Of a stretch of DNA of 64,000 nt, positions 13,401 through 63,563 are shown piece by piece. Made by a program: the position numbers and the translations under genes. The DNA is from Psococerastis gibbosa (Eukaryota > Arthropoda > Insecta > Psocodea > Psocidae), in the NCBI GenBank assembly GCA_963971405.1, contig OZ020487.1, positions 17,085,344 to 17,149,343 of the forward strand, given 5' to 3'. The notes under the pieces are model-generated. The model was given only the letters and a program-made list of their open reading frames with translations. It was not told where the DNA came from and searched no databases. Position 1 is the first letter of the stretch. Each line of letters begins with the position of its first letter.

Positions 13401-14617
13401 AATCATCATATTACAATTGATGCAGGTCAAATTAAAACTAAAATTCAATATAATTCGTATTCTGTATTATACAGTATAATACTTCGTTCCACAAAGTAAC
13501 GAGAGAAGTGAGAATCCATTATTGTTATGTATGCCAAAGAAAGAAAGCCTAAATAAGTAGGTTATTGTAGTGTATGTACATAGTGTATTAAGTTATAAAC
13601 TGTGCCACTAGGGAGCGACACATACAACAGGAGCAAACAAGCTCTTGATTGAGTTAGTCTTCTCTAGAACACCATTTAGGTAAGCTCCTAAATGCTACAG
13701 TTATTAATACTGCAATCGGTGATAAAAGGGAAATTGGCCTTTGCATTATTTAATGCACAGTACACACGGACGGTTTAGCACACGCGAGTCATGGACGATT
13801 TTTGTCACAGTAGAAAATGGGTAATTGGAAAACTAAAGAGTCAACTTCAGGAGATTTCAGAGTCTGCCGTAAAGTTTTCCCCTCGACATGCTCAGAACAC
13901 GCGTCAGCGCCAAAATATTAGAATGACATTCAGAAATTGACTTTTTAATTTTTGCCAGCAACCTATCACCAGCCCATTTCTTCCATAACATTTCGTCCGA
14001 ATCGTCCGTATGTAGCCAGACTACCATACTATGTTTACAGCCTACAGGTACTCTTATAAGGGCTAATTAAGGAGTCGTATCCCCTGCACTCCAGGTCCAT
14101 TGTATAGATTCATAGAATATAAATATACATGTATATTAGGGGTAGCTTAACAAGGCCTTTACCGTTATACTATTTATTACTTGTCTGTTAGCGCAAGAGC
14201 CTCAGTTAAATCGTAAAGGAGCAAATGACGTGTGGAATCTACTTGCTGGCCTTGACAACACATTAATACGCTATACAGGTCACACTATCAGTTCATACGT
14301 AGGCTACTTAAGTAATCAATCACGCAGGTAATCTAATTACTTGAACAGTCAATAATCAATACTAGTTGTTATAACATTGAAATTACGTCACAAACGACAT
14401 AATGTAATGTAAATAATTAGAAATAAGCAATGATTATACCTATGCAATAGACATGTCACATAACTTATGGTCTTTCTAAAGCATAATCAGTCAACAGTAC
14501 CTGTAAAATTACACTCTTTATAAGAGCGTTGACGGACGGGGTAAATATTTGACTAGTTCCCTGAAAACACCACAAGACTATACCACCTTTACTAAATATG
14601 GAAAATAAATCTAGCAT
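7433..14617 (-). CDS. SRPRA: Signal recognition particle receptor subunit alpha (docking protein), complete
   Basis: This is the GTPase that docks ribosome-bound SRP at the ER membrane for co-translational targeting. Coding exons in transcript order: 14617-14501, 13283-13086, 12718-12547, 12178-11898, 11808-11560, 11348-11157, 10099-9812, 8992-8816, 7558-7433. Every junction is GT-AG and phases agree (the only split codon, a Ser, joins exons 3 and 4), giving 599 aa; animal homologues are about 610-640 aa. The start [12 protein letters not shown] and the end at TAA 7433-7435 both look like family termini. Residues about 1-130 are the SRX domain that binds the beta subunit. A Lys/Glu-rich charged linker follows. 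The NG GTPase domain shows G1 GVNGVGKST (391-399), DTFRAGA (421-427), G3 DTAGRM (482-487), G4 TKFD (550-553) and G5 GTGQ (577-580). Introns hold SINEs and foldback repeats. The linker is a little shorter than in vertebrates; nothing suggests a pseudogene. Confidence 0.95.
8170..8430. repeat. Foldback/duplicated repeat in an SRPRA intron
   Basis: AAACGGCATAATAGGCCCG near 8233 pairs with CGGGCCTACTATGCCGTTT near 8289. Outside it, GGCACTTTCCATTC...GTTTACAT is repeated directly (about 8170 and 8357). Probably two overlapping copies of a small element. Confidence 0.5.
9053..9215 (+). mobile_element. SINE family C, copy 1
   Basis: GGCCTAGTGGCATAGTGGTA contains a good polymerase III A box. The body reads TGTGCGAGTC ... 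TACCTACAGAGGCGGCTGAA ... TCGGATACATTCATTGAATT and ends A-rich. Confidence 0.7.
10318..10491. repeat. Foldback repeat in an SRPRA intron
   Basis: AAAGCTACCTGTTCGGTTTT at left pairs with AAAACCAAACAGGTAGCTTT at right over about 40 bp. The same sequence recurs within family D at about 46915-46965 and 47500-47545. Confidence 0.6.
10757..10936 (+). mobile_element. SINE family C, copy 2, with poly(A) tail
   Basis: Begins ACTTCGATGGCCAGGTGGTA, shares the GCACTTGTGCGAGTCT and CTACAGAGGCGACTGAAAAG segments, and ends in a run of about 20 A at 10916-10936. Confidence 0.72.
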
Positions 14618-15536
14618 TTTTAATTTAACAAAAATATGACTTAACACAGTAACACACAACTTTATTTTCTTTTTGAACCATATGTTGCCATATGTTTCAT
14701 TTCCATTGGATATTTCTATTTAGCCAACTTTGTAAAAATAATATATAGAGCCCAAAAAAAAGGCGGGAAACTTAAAATTAGCCTAAGCCTACCCACTGAC
14801 ATGCTGCTTCTAATATATTTTTACTTACTAACTCGTATCTTCATCACAGACTCAGGAGCACGAAAGAGATAATCAGTGATAAATTGCCTGAAAATGTTCA
14901 GTGAATAGTACTTTACTTTATCCAACACCCACTCTTGGCGTGACCGCCATCTGGTGCCGCACCTGCCAGTAGAGTGATGTTATGTCATTGTTTGGGCTCT
15001 GTATCGATTTGCACGTTGGAAGGTGGGCAGCATCCATGCGTTCCCTAAGGGCTAAGGCAGACTGGGCATTGGTCTGAACTCTGAAGCGGCCAGATGTAGG
15101 CGAAACATGTCAGCCTGCAGGTAGCGGTGGCCTGCAGTGCAGCGAAAACAGGCGACAAAAGCAGCTCTTGGTAGGTCATGCGGTAAAGGATTTTTTACCA
15201 AAATTTCCCATGGCTGTCCCGCTGCGCTAGTTGATAGAGCGTTCTTGTATCGTCTGGTTAGTGAATAGTGAATAGGTACTCATTCCAGAATAGAATTTAG
15301 TAGAGAAGTTTTTCCAACCTTCTCGGTAAATAGCCTCTATGCATTGGCCTACACTAAGTTACTTTCTACACTTATTTTCTTTCATTTCAATGGCATAAAG
15401 CACGTTTGCCGATTTATTATTTTAGCTATTACGTTAGGTTGACCAACTAGTATAAACCTCGCTTCAAAGTCCCACTGATTCTATTAATGTCTTTGATACA
15501 TTCACCCTTCAGAAGATTTTTTTAACCTCGTCCATT
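13284..15536. other. SRPRA intron 1 (13284-14500), first exon, and upstream spacer
   Basis: No repeat family was recognised in the intron. Upstream of the SRPRA ATG (14617) the promoter must lie somewhere in 14618-15000, but no TATA box or initiator stands out. A tRNA-like A box with no B box is at about 15218-15235 (GCTAGTTGATAGAGCG). Confidence 0.4.
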
Positions 15537-15870
15537 AGGCGCCAATTCCACCGACCGGCTAGGGCTAAATACAAAACAAAAAAGACGTGGTAGCAGACAT
15601 TCAAGACTTAGGCGGGGTTTCCACCGACCTCGCATAGCAGAATGCAAATGACATTGACGGAAATTTGAATTTTTCTTTTTATAGAAATCTGTATGATCAT
15701 TGATCAATTTCAACTATGGCATAAATTTAGAGTAAAACAAACACTTCCGTCAATGTCATTTGCATTCTGCAATGCGAGGTCGGTGGAAACCCCGCCTAAG
15801 TCTTGAATGTCTGCTACCACGTCACCGTTTTTGTATTTAGCCCTAGCCGGTCGTTGGAAACCCCGCCTAA
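15537..15870. mobile_element. Composite MITE family A, copy 4 (between SRPRA and Arp10)
   Basis: Full outer arms (AGGCGCCAATTCCACCGACC at left, CCGCCTAA at right) with the inner foldback (AGGCGGGGTTTCCACCGACC to GGTGGAAACCCCGCCT) at the exact centre between ATTCAAGACTT and AAGTCTTGAAT. The best example of the composite structure. Confidence 0.85.
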
Positions 15871-16450
15871 GCAGAGAACCCACCATAGGAAGGGTCACCT
15901 AATGGGTTATGAATCAATCAATCAATCAATCTTTGTCCATGACCCACCAAGGTGGGATAGAAGGCGTCACGAATGGCCATGAACACTGAACAGTTCATGC
16001 TTGGTTGGGTAGGAGCGCACGCATGCCGTACGAAAAATCCGCTGAGATAGTTTTTCGACAGCATTCACTCGCGTGGTTCTCATGTAAGAAGCCGATCTAC
16101 AGTAAATTATACATACCTAGGAGTTTGATTTGACTTCAGATGCTCCAATTCAAACCAAAGTTCCAAATTAGGTACACAAACTACCCAGTTTGTCATAGAT
16201 TTGTTGTGTTAACATCTAGCCATCAATGCATTTTTCCAATATTATTACTTATTCTTACTCATCAAACACCCGTGGGCCCGTCCGTGACATTTCTGTTATA
16301 AGTCGCCCAACTTCGACCAATGTTGCAGGAGTCGTCATTGTCCTTATCATTGTCTAGAGTCCTGCAGTTGGACAGGTCATAGGTTTCAGTCTCGTTACAG
16401 AAGAGGCAGATGGGAGATCCTCAATCTCAATATCATAATAACATTAATAC
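15871..16450. other. Spacer between Arp10 3' end and SRPRA upstream region
   Basis: Contains a short (AATC)n run at 15912-15930 and no recognisable gene. Confidence 0.5.
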
Positions 16451-16454
16451 CTTA

Positions 16455-16460
16455 TTTATT
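16455..16460 (-). terminator. Polyadenylation signal for Arp10
   Basis: An AATAAA hexamer on the minus strand lies 56 nt past the Arp10 stop codon (TAA 16516-16518), within an AT-rich stretch. It is the nearest canonical signal. Confidence 0.5.
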
Positions 16461-16515
16461 TATGTATATTTTAAGGCAATACTATACAATGAATTATAGA
16501 GTTAAATAGAAATGT

Positions 16516-19500
16516 TTACGGTGATTTTATGTTATACTTTAAGTTGACCCAGTCAGGCATGTCCCCTTGAATTTTGTACTCTTCCTTTGTGACCGCATGC
16601 TGCGCGACGGCATCAGTGGCGGCTACGATTGCACCTGAAATATAAATTTCTCAATGACTATATTTACCTAATTACTATGTTACCTAATTACAAAGGCTTT
16701 CTTCAGTGGAACTGCGTAGACTTCTAATATTGTATCTCGGAGGCTCAGCAGCAACATAGACAGCTTAGAAGTCTATGCAGTACCACTACCACTGAAGATG
16801 TCGACCGCAGATGTTGACGAAACGTTTGGAAGTAGGGTACGCTTTCAGAACGACCACGGCCTATCATCCCGGATTCTACTGTTTCGTCATGCTAAATTGT
16901 TATTTAAATGAACAATATTCGAAGAAATACATTTAAACAGTTTCGATTCTATGCTAAGCTCATGACATCAACCAAAGTACAATAAGCACTGAAAAGCATG
17001 TCCTTTTCGCACAAAATTCTTGAACAAAATCAGTAATGCATGGCTTGTGGATGCATAAAAGCAGTTCACATTCTAAAATATTTATAATGTATACATTTAA
17101 TAAAATTATTGTTATGATATAATTTTTAAATTTCATATTGAAAAATAAAATTGAAAAACACAAAGGATTTTCAGACTTTTAGAAAGTGCCACCCCAATGC
17201 ATCCATCATTTACAATGAACCACCCCAATGCATCCATCATTTACAATGAACAAGTTACATACCGCCCAGCCACGCAGTTATATTGTCATGAGATGGCGGA
17301 GAAAACAGCTTTACATCATTCACATAAATTCTGTCCTTGTACTTATCGGCTTTAACGAGTTGAAGTATTTCAGAGCTAAGCCTTTTTCGCAATCCCGGTA
17401 GCATTGCGGAACCCCCAAAAAGTAAAAGACTTTCTGAAAACAGGCTTCTTGCATCCACAGGGCACTGAAATAAATTAACACAACATATTATTGCATTATA
17501 AGTCGCCGTTAAAGTCTTTTTATCACTTCAGGGAGTCTCCCCATCAGTAGTCAAAAAGACATAAAACTGACATGTTTGTCTAATAATAACAATACAATAC
17601 AATACAAAAATTAGAGTCCCTGACCAGCCAGAGCCGGATCGACCGTGTCCAATAAAAATAGCCACCCGAGAGGGTTTTGTACGGAAAAAAGAGGGGGCAC
17701 TTAAATAGTCCAGCTCCTGGGGTCGTACTCATCCAAATTATATAGTGAGGCGTCAATAAGTCTGCTCTTAAGGTATCTTCTGAAACAATCTGGATCCAAC
17801 TGATTTACTAAAAATGGCAGCTTATTGAAAAGCCGGTGTGCACGTAGGCTATCGGATAAGAATCCCTCGACTTGTTCAGACGACATCAAACCCTTTGGCC
17901 GATCGTGTATTATAAGAGTGCACTGTACTCCGAGCTGGCAATCCAGGATTCATCTTAACGGCCATGAGACAGTTAAAGACATACTGGCCATGCAGTGAGG
18001 ACTCTAGCTGCTTTAAAAAGGGGTCTACAGTGAGCATGATACGAACTATTTGTGACAATGCGGATAGCTCGTTTTTGAGGCACAATTGATAACAGCAGGA
18101 CAAAAGTAGACCGGTACTTACGTACATTCCTTAATAGACCTAGCTGTCCTGAGTGAATCACTGTTCTGCAATTGAGGACAATTGTCAGCACAACATTTGG
18201 GAGCTTGGAGTGGTCAACTCAGTGTCAATTCTGACTTGGGTATTTCTTCACATACCTTTAAAATAGCATCTAAAATCATGCTGGGGAGGCAAACGTCGTC
18301 GATGTCTGGCCGAAAAAGCACCTCGCAAGCGTCTTCTCGAATGGACCCAGGTATTACAAGTTGGTTACTGTCTGGCAGTGGGTAAGCCACATCTGGTGGT
18401 CGAGTTGTTTCTTTGTCAGTGCGGCTGACCTTGTCAATAGGAGCGACAAAGCATAAACTTGCTATTAATAAAACACATCATAATATTAAACATCTTCTGC
18501 TGAGGTTATTATCAGCCTGAAATAGCTTTCACGCCCAATTTTACTTGTGTGGACGTTTGTGCCACATATATAATTTTATAACAGCCTATAATGTTTCGTA
18601 GCACAAATCGTACCTTAACTTGATTTTCTCCCAATTGTGCCTTTATTTATTCTTCATTCATGCTAAATCTTCTCGAAAAAAAATTTTCTGAGGTTTGCCG
18701 GGAAAATTGAACTGTTTTTTTCTCATTTAGGAGCGGGACAATTTCCATGTTTCAGTGTGTATTTACGGTTTGTTTTTAATGCCTAGCATTATATATGAAG
18801 ATTAGATTAAATTTAAGGTTTAAGGGACCAGACCATGACTGTCGTCAACCATTGGAATGCAGACGGGCAACTATAAAACAATAAAATTCATAGTTTATTA
18901 GTATTAGGTACCTTTGATCTCTTCTATCACTTTATCAGAAATTGACAATACTGTTGGAATTCTGCTTGGATCGCTCAATGTATAATATTCTTCAAGCAGT
19001 TTTCGAATCTCATTTTCAATCGCTCGGCCCCCAATAGGCGCAGATTGGTAAGCGTGAAGAATCGGATAGCCTTCATAGACTGGAATAATGCAAGTTTCGT
19101 GATATCCCATATCTAAAAGTCACACAATTAATATATTATTAACCTTCTATACGGATCTATTTCATTCTTTCTTCCCAAACATTCCACTTCAATTTCAGCG
19201 CAGAGTGAATGATGGGATTCTAATACATCAATTCGCCATTGAAATCAGTTAATACAGTGTCCGCTAAAACAATTATTGTATTGACTCATGTGTTCTCGCA
19301 ATGACTATATAATTTCGGCACCTGCCTTCTTTTTCCAAAAGAAGGGCCAATTTTGCTGTATTTTTCAAATTAAATTTGCCTATGTGCAGGCTGAATTACC
19401 CACAAACGTACACGTACACGGTATGATAAGCCCCGCCCCCGTACACCAGGTGTATGGTATATTGCCAACTTACCAATACTAAGAACATTCGATGCAGCTA

Positions 19501-20935
19501 TTGTGTAAGTAGCAACCATGTGAGATGGCACATAGAGCAAACAAATAACTTGCAGATGAGTGAATAGAACCTTCGCTATTATTCCTCTTAATACGCTCGG
19601 ACACAGGAGGCTTTCTACAATTAGAACTTTAGTGTCCTTTGGATTGACGGAAAGTTTCCTGAATGCAAAGAAAAAAAATTAATTAGTCATCAGCCTATCT
19701 ACAGTGGTGCGCAAATAAAAAACAATAACAGCAGAATTAAAATAATTTGACGTCATATTCTGCTTTTTCGTAGTGCATTGAAGAAATTTTGCAAGAAATT
19801 ATTATCGTAGGTAAATGGAGTCAGCCTGACAAAACAGTCAGGAAACACAGATTAAAATTGATAGGCATGATAATTTATAAATAAATAAATATTGACTCTA
19901 TGTTCTATTACTAAGCCAACCTAGGGGAGTTAATACAGTCATTAGGAAAAAAAGTTATACACACTTAAAAAAAGAAATCTTGAGAAACTCAGCCAAGTTG
20001 TCGCACAACTCTTCTTCATCATAAAAATCCAAAACTTTTATAGAGTCCTTGGCTCCTGGAATAGTAATTTCAGTAGGTATAATAAACCGCGGATTCGGCT
20101 CTCCACCAAATCCCAATCTGGAAACAAGTGCAGTAAATTTAATTAATTATAAAAAAATACCAATTTATTAACTCTTGATGACCAATCTCAACAGGGATCG
20201 AGTGGGCTGTTGGATAAGTGATTCTCATTTCCAGTCTATTTATTGCTGGTTTCGATGTCTTCTTGACCTCAACGATAGCGTTGGCTCTTTTCAAAGTGTT
20301 GGTACTTCTTAATTTAAATAGCTTATTGGAATTTGAGTGGAACAGATCCTTCAAATGGTGGACAGTAGATTATAAATATTTATAAATTACTACAACGTGA
20401 CCGTCCCCCTATAACGTTGAGTTGATTAGTGTCATATTTAAAAAAAAAAACTCCCGTGTTAACTTTAATTAAAAACAGACTTAAGGATTGAATGCTGGAC
20501 TAATGGATCTTAGAAGTCCTTGGATGGGTACTACACAGCTTCACACAACGTTGAAGACACCCGCTGGCCTGGCAAGACTCACCATTAAATGCATAAATAT
20601 AATATAGAATCTTTCACCTCACCGTCAAAATCATGTTTGGCAGGTTCCCTCTTTTTGAATAATAATAAATCAGAAAAAAAGGTGAACAATCTTAAGTTCT
20701 TGCCCTCAGAAACACTGAGGCAAAATGGCATCGTAATTAGATATACTGTATAAGGATTTTTCATTTCCTCAAAATCCTTTCCAGTTAGCAATCATGAACC
20801 ATATTTCCCTTTTCACTGATTATCATATTAGATTAGTTTATGGATATTGATTACCTACTTGGTATACTTGTAGCCGATGTCGAGGACTACTGTTTTCATC
20901 TTATCATGCAATAGAAATTTGGCTGCGTCTTCCAT
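16516..20935 (-). CDS. Arp10: Actin-related protein 10 (dynactin pointed-end subunit), complete
   Basis: Arp10 caps the pointed end of the Arp1 filament in dynactin, the dynein cofactor. Coding exons in transcript order: 20935-20859, 20117-19965, 19658-19474, 19112-18912, 18461-18256, 17464-17263, 16634-16516. A short N-terminal exon begins MEDAAKFLLHDK and runs into TVVLDIGYKYTK, the actin-fold phosphate-1 strand, followed by LGFGGEPNPRFIIPTEI. Later hallmarks are IVESLLCP, VPSHMVA, DMGYHET (phosphate 2), PVYEGYP, LLLFGGSAMLPGL and the C-terminal AWLGGAIVA. Split codons (K, K, D, A, G) all join to sensible residues. The total is 380 aa against about 417 in mammals, so it is complete but compact. 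Like other Arp10 proteins it departs from actin in the nucleotide-binding loops. The gene lies head-to-tail upstream of SRPRA and divergent from the PLEKHH1 gene. Introns carry a LINE 3' fragment and a ribozyme-bearing repeat. Confidence 0.93.
16684..16893 (+). mobile_element. Ribozyme-bearing Penelope-like repeat, copy in an Arp10 intron
   Basis: Starts near an ATTACAAAGGCTTTC end and closes with GGATTCTACTG. The left part (about 16695-16740) is an inverted copy of the segment that precedes the ribozyme. The hammerhead core is at 16792-16826: CTGAAGA 16792-16798, intact stem II GTCGAC/GTTGAC, GAAA 16819-16822, ACGT. Stem I (TACCA with TGGAA) has one mismatch. It lies antisense to Arp10. Confidence 0.65.
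17190..17251. repeat. 31-bp tandem duplication beside an Arp10 donor site
   Basis: CACCCCAATGCATCCATCAT... occurs twice, 17190-17220 and 17221-17251, without visible change, immediately intronic of the exon ending at 17263. Confidence 0.85.
17585..18180 (-). mobile_element. LINE 3' fragment inside an Arp10 intron
   Basis: On the minus strand, two overlapping frames (18127-17876 and 17889-17701) read HGQYVFNCLMAV, then STVHSYNTRSAKG, then SLRAHRLFNKLPFLVNQLD and a tail ending DASLYNLDEY. The H-YNTR motif followed by a hydrophobic FNKLP segment is the usual C-terminal end of many LINE ORF2 proteins. A frameshift or gap lies near 17880. The element ends in a (TTGTA)-type short repeat at about 17588-17605. 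It is 5'-truncated and inactive. Confidence 0.75.
19881..19935 (-). mobile_element. SINE family B, 3' end only
   Basis: Only the tail portion (AAATAAATAAATATTGACTC...TACTAAGCCAACCTAGGGGA) is present, in an Arp10 intron. Confidence 0.6.
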
Positions 20936-21239
20936 AGCGCGTTATAATGTGTACCTTATTTATATTTATGCTATAATATTTATACAATATTGGGTTCAAG
21001 ATAGTCCCAATTATTAACAATCTAAGCAAAGAAAATTAGCGAAAATTGAAAATGATAGAAAATGTAAGCTCTCATCTATGACATTCCTTTCTCTATTTCT
21101 ATGAAGTAAATTGTAAACTGTAAAGTTATTGAAAGACAAAAAGTAACTTAAGTTGTAAAGTGTAAACAAAAAATGTTTGTCTTTTAGGGCCTTTCACAGT
21201 TAGCGGCTGCGCAAGCTGTAGCTATCAGCTTGTTATGTT

Positions 21240-22200
21240 GGTCTATGTTGTATGTTTGACGTCTGTGTCTCTGTCACGAAAACATAAATGCTGAATTTCC
21301 TCCTTGTTACTGCGCATGTCAGCATGTGTCAGGTCCTACCCCTCCAACGAGGAAGGTGTACAACTTCAACAAGTTCCAGAATTTTAAAATATAGCCTAAA
21401 AGTAAAACCTCCAGCCCACATTTTTATCAATAGCTTTTCATGGTCCTTAAACGTTATTATAAGCCTAAATGCAACCAGTATGTACTGGATTTTGATAATA
21501 GCTAACCTACCTAGCCTATAGGTTTTACTTTTAGGCTATATTTTTAAATTCTGGAACTTTGACTTTATCAAAATTAATGGTTAATTTTTTAGTTATTATT
21601 AATTATGGCAGCTAACTTAAATAGTTTGTGGGTGAAAGACCAAAGATGAAAAATGGTAGGTAGGTTAGGTACTGTAGCCTGTAGGCCCTATATGCAATGT
21701 AGTAGGCTATGTATTCCATTTCCAACCATAAGGCACGACATGTAATACAATTCAGTAGATTCTCGATTTCGTCATGGAAAATAGTCAAAACCGTTACTAA
21801 TTAAGTTAGCTGTCATAATTAACAATACCTAACAATTACCCATTTGATAAAGTCAAAATTCCAGAATTTAAAAATATTAGCCTGAAAGTAAAACCTGTAG
21901 GTAGGTACGCTATGATCAAAATCCAGTACATACTGGTTACACTTGGGCTTATAATAACGTTTAAGGACCATGAAAAGCTATTGATAAAAATGAGTTCTGG
22001 AGGTTTTACTTTTAGGCTATATTTTAAAATTCTGGAACTTGTTGAAGTTGTACACCTTCCTCGTTGGAGGGGCAGAGCCAATTCGACAAGTCCTGACACA
22101 TGCGCAGTAACAAGGAGGAAGTCCAGCATTTATGTTTTCGTTCTCTGTCAGTCTGTCTCTGTGACTAAGGACTCTGTGTCTGTGAGACGCTGAGACAATG
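21240..22200. repeat. Large inverted duplication in the Arp10/PLEKHH1 divergent intergenic region
   Basis: The left arm, about 21240-21575, matches the reverse complement of the right arm, about 21840-22200, nearly end to end with a few indels and substitutions; the spacer is about 260 bp. Shared landmarks include CCTCCAACGAGGAAGGTGTA and AACGTTATTATAAGCC. Each arm also carries its own internal foldback: TTTTAAAATATAGCCTAAAA against TTTTAGGCTATATTTTTAAA. The arms face the two divergent genes symmetrically, so the duplication may have copied promoter sequence, or may be two opposed copies of one foldback transposon. Confidence 0.8.
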
Positions 22201-22551
22201 TCTGGAGTGGCTTGCTGGACTGATCGGTAATTTTTTGTCGGTTGAATTTTATTTATTTGGGTGGAGTGCAATTTGTGATATAAATTATTTTAATTTGTCA
22301 GTGGTTTTGTGCTCTTGCTGTGAGATTTACTTGAATAAACAAGGTGAAATTGCTAAATGTCATTCAAAATTTCACACAATCCTGATCTCCATTACCGAGT
22401 GTTTACAAAATGGCTTCAGTTAAAAATTGATAATCTTGACAGTGTTGACCTATATCTATAGAGTATGAAATTATTGGAAGACTACGGTTCGGTGGTTTAG
22501 CAAGTGCAGTGATCAAAGTGGATATGGCATATTGGCACTATTAATATTCCG
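22200..22551 (+). other. Probable 5' untranslated exon of the PLEKHH1/MAX-1-like gene
   Basis: A strong donor (CCG|GTGAGTGTG) at 22551/22552 lies downstream of the divergent intergenic region and could splice to the acceptor before 24096. If so, the frame leading into the ATG at 24105 has an upstream in-frame TGA at 22510-22512, which makes 24105 the first usable start. The 5' boundary is a guess; transcript data would settle it. Confidence 0.4.
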
Positions 22552-23142
22552 GTGAGTGTGGACTATTCTTTCAATATTGATTTATGAGTGACAATTTTGG
22601 GAAGGGTTAATTTAACAAAATGTTAACTCTTCCAAGTAATTTCCTTTTGACAATTATCTGCTGACAACTATCTGCAGACGCACTGTCAAGTACCTGTAAT
22701 TATATAAGTTAATACTATAGTTACTTATATCTTGACTGACAACTAATTATTTTCGGTATTTACTGATGGACACTGTATGACGTATGAAAATTAAATAAAT
22801 CCATAGTTTATTTTCTATTATTTGTATGGAGAAATGTTGTCCTTGTAGTTGTAAAGGGACAGGCCTTTAGCCTGGGGGTTATTCACAGGACGTGCTTTTT
22901 TTTGTAATTTGAGGATACAGTAAATATTTAGTAGGACTTCTTTAACTTCGTAAAGCAACATATTGAGGCCTATTCACACTCCTAAATTCACGCCCTCGAA
23001 GGAATTGCATATTCTTCAGGTCGTGAGACTGATTATTAGTGAGTCACTGACAAGCTAAATTCTATTGGGGGCTGTGGCACTAGCTTCTCAGTGGCACCAC
23101 GCAGTCAGCTTGCACACTGCCTTCCTTTTTTGTTAATAAGAA

Positions 23143-23900
23143 TTATTATTATTATTATTTTTTAAATATAAATTGGGGTACAGGTGTTAGCTGTGTGCAC
23201 TTAAGCCTATTGGCCTATTGTGCCCCCTACAACCAAGTATCTACATCACTTCTACATCACTTTCTCGAGGCCTATCTCCCTCACGAGACCCAGGATCTTG
23301 AGGGGATTCAGAAGTGGTAGGTCTTTCACATGGAACTGCAAGCTTTCCGAGCATGCTGCTCTTCTTCGTGTGATTGCATCGCATCGCATCGCAGGTCCTC
23401 CACACCTTCATTGCAGAATCTGCAAGACTATAGTTGTCTCCCTAAGAGACTCCAGATATTTAAACCCCGGGACCAAAGACGCCAAGGCCTGTTCTTGGTT
23501 TGGTACTTCCTGGCCTAGAGCCATCAGTATACCACTTGATTGTGTGAATATTGAGAATTCCTGCTGGTTCGTAGCATTCTTTCATTGTCCCTAATATAGT
23601 TTCGAATTCCCTCCTAAAACAGTATTTTGGATGGATTCTATCGCTTGGCATATCCAGGCAGTGGTCAGACGTAGTCAGAGAGGCTGAGTCTCTCTTAATT
23701 GCCCTTCCACTCCTAGTAATGCCATTTCTGCTGAAGTTTCCACTGCATCATGGAGGGGTGGGAAGTCCAGTACTATCTCCATTGCTGCAGTGGGACAGGA
23801 TTACATAGCCCCTGTAAAGCATCATGTTAGAGAATACGGGCTTCTGAATGTAGCCATAATTTGGATTATTCAGAGAAAAATTCTCATGTGGTTTGATTTT
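23143..23900 (-). mobile_element. LINE remnant (RT-RNase H linker, RNase H, zinc finger, 3' UTR) upstream of the first coding exon
   Basis: Read on the minus strand: LDFPPLHDAVETSAEMAL (RT to RNase H linker, about 23800-23740), then IKWYTDGSRPGS (start of RNase H with its catalytic Asp, about 23540), then an internal deletion to CRFCNEGVED (Cys finger, about 23410), a degenerate C-terminus and a 3' UTR. The tail is an (ATT)n run near 23143-23160. The 3' UTR and C-terminus match the plus-strand copy at 24808-25495, so they are two copies of one family. Confidence 0.75.
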
Positions 23901-24104
23901 GCCATGTCCATGAAGCCATGACCAATGGTATGGTTACAGCAGGAAAAGACAGGCAGAAATAAGAATAAAAATAAGTAGGGATTATTTAATATGGAGTGTT
24001 TCAGAAGATATTAAAAATATCATGAAGACATCACGCCACATATGAAGACGAACTTCTAAGGCGCTTTCCTCACTTTTTTTTCTTCGTTGTTCCAGGTTGT
24101 AGAT

Positions 24105-63563
<39,459 letters not shown>

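Noticed and set aside
15218..15290. tRNA A-box-like GCTAGTTGATAGAGCG
   Set aside because: No B box downstream; looks like a truncated pseudogene at best.
17701..18127. Frames inside an Arp10 intron that might be extra Arp10 exons
   Set aside because: Flanking Arp10 exons join perfectly without them (DAILK to CPVDARS), and the peptides resemble a LINE C-terminus.
22017..22271. Frames in the inverted duplication that start MLDFLLVTAHVS on both arms
   Set aside because: They exist on both arms only because of the duplication and lack any domain or splice context.
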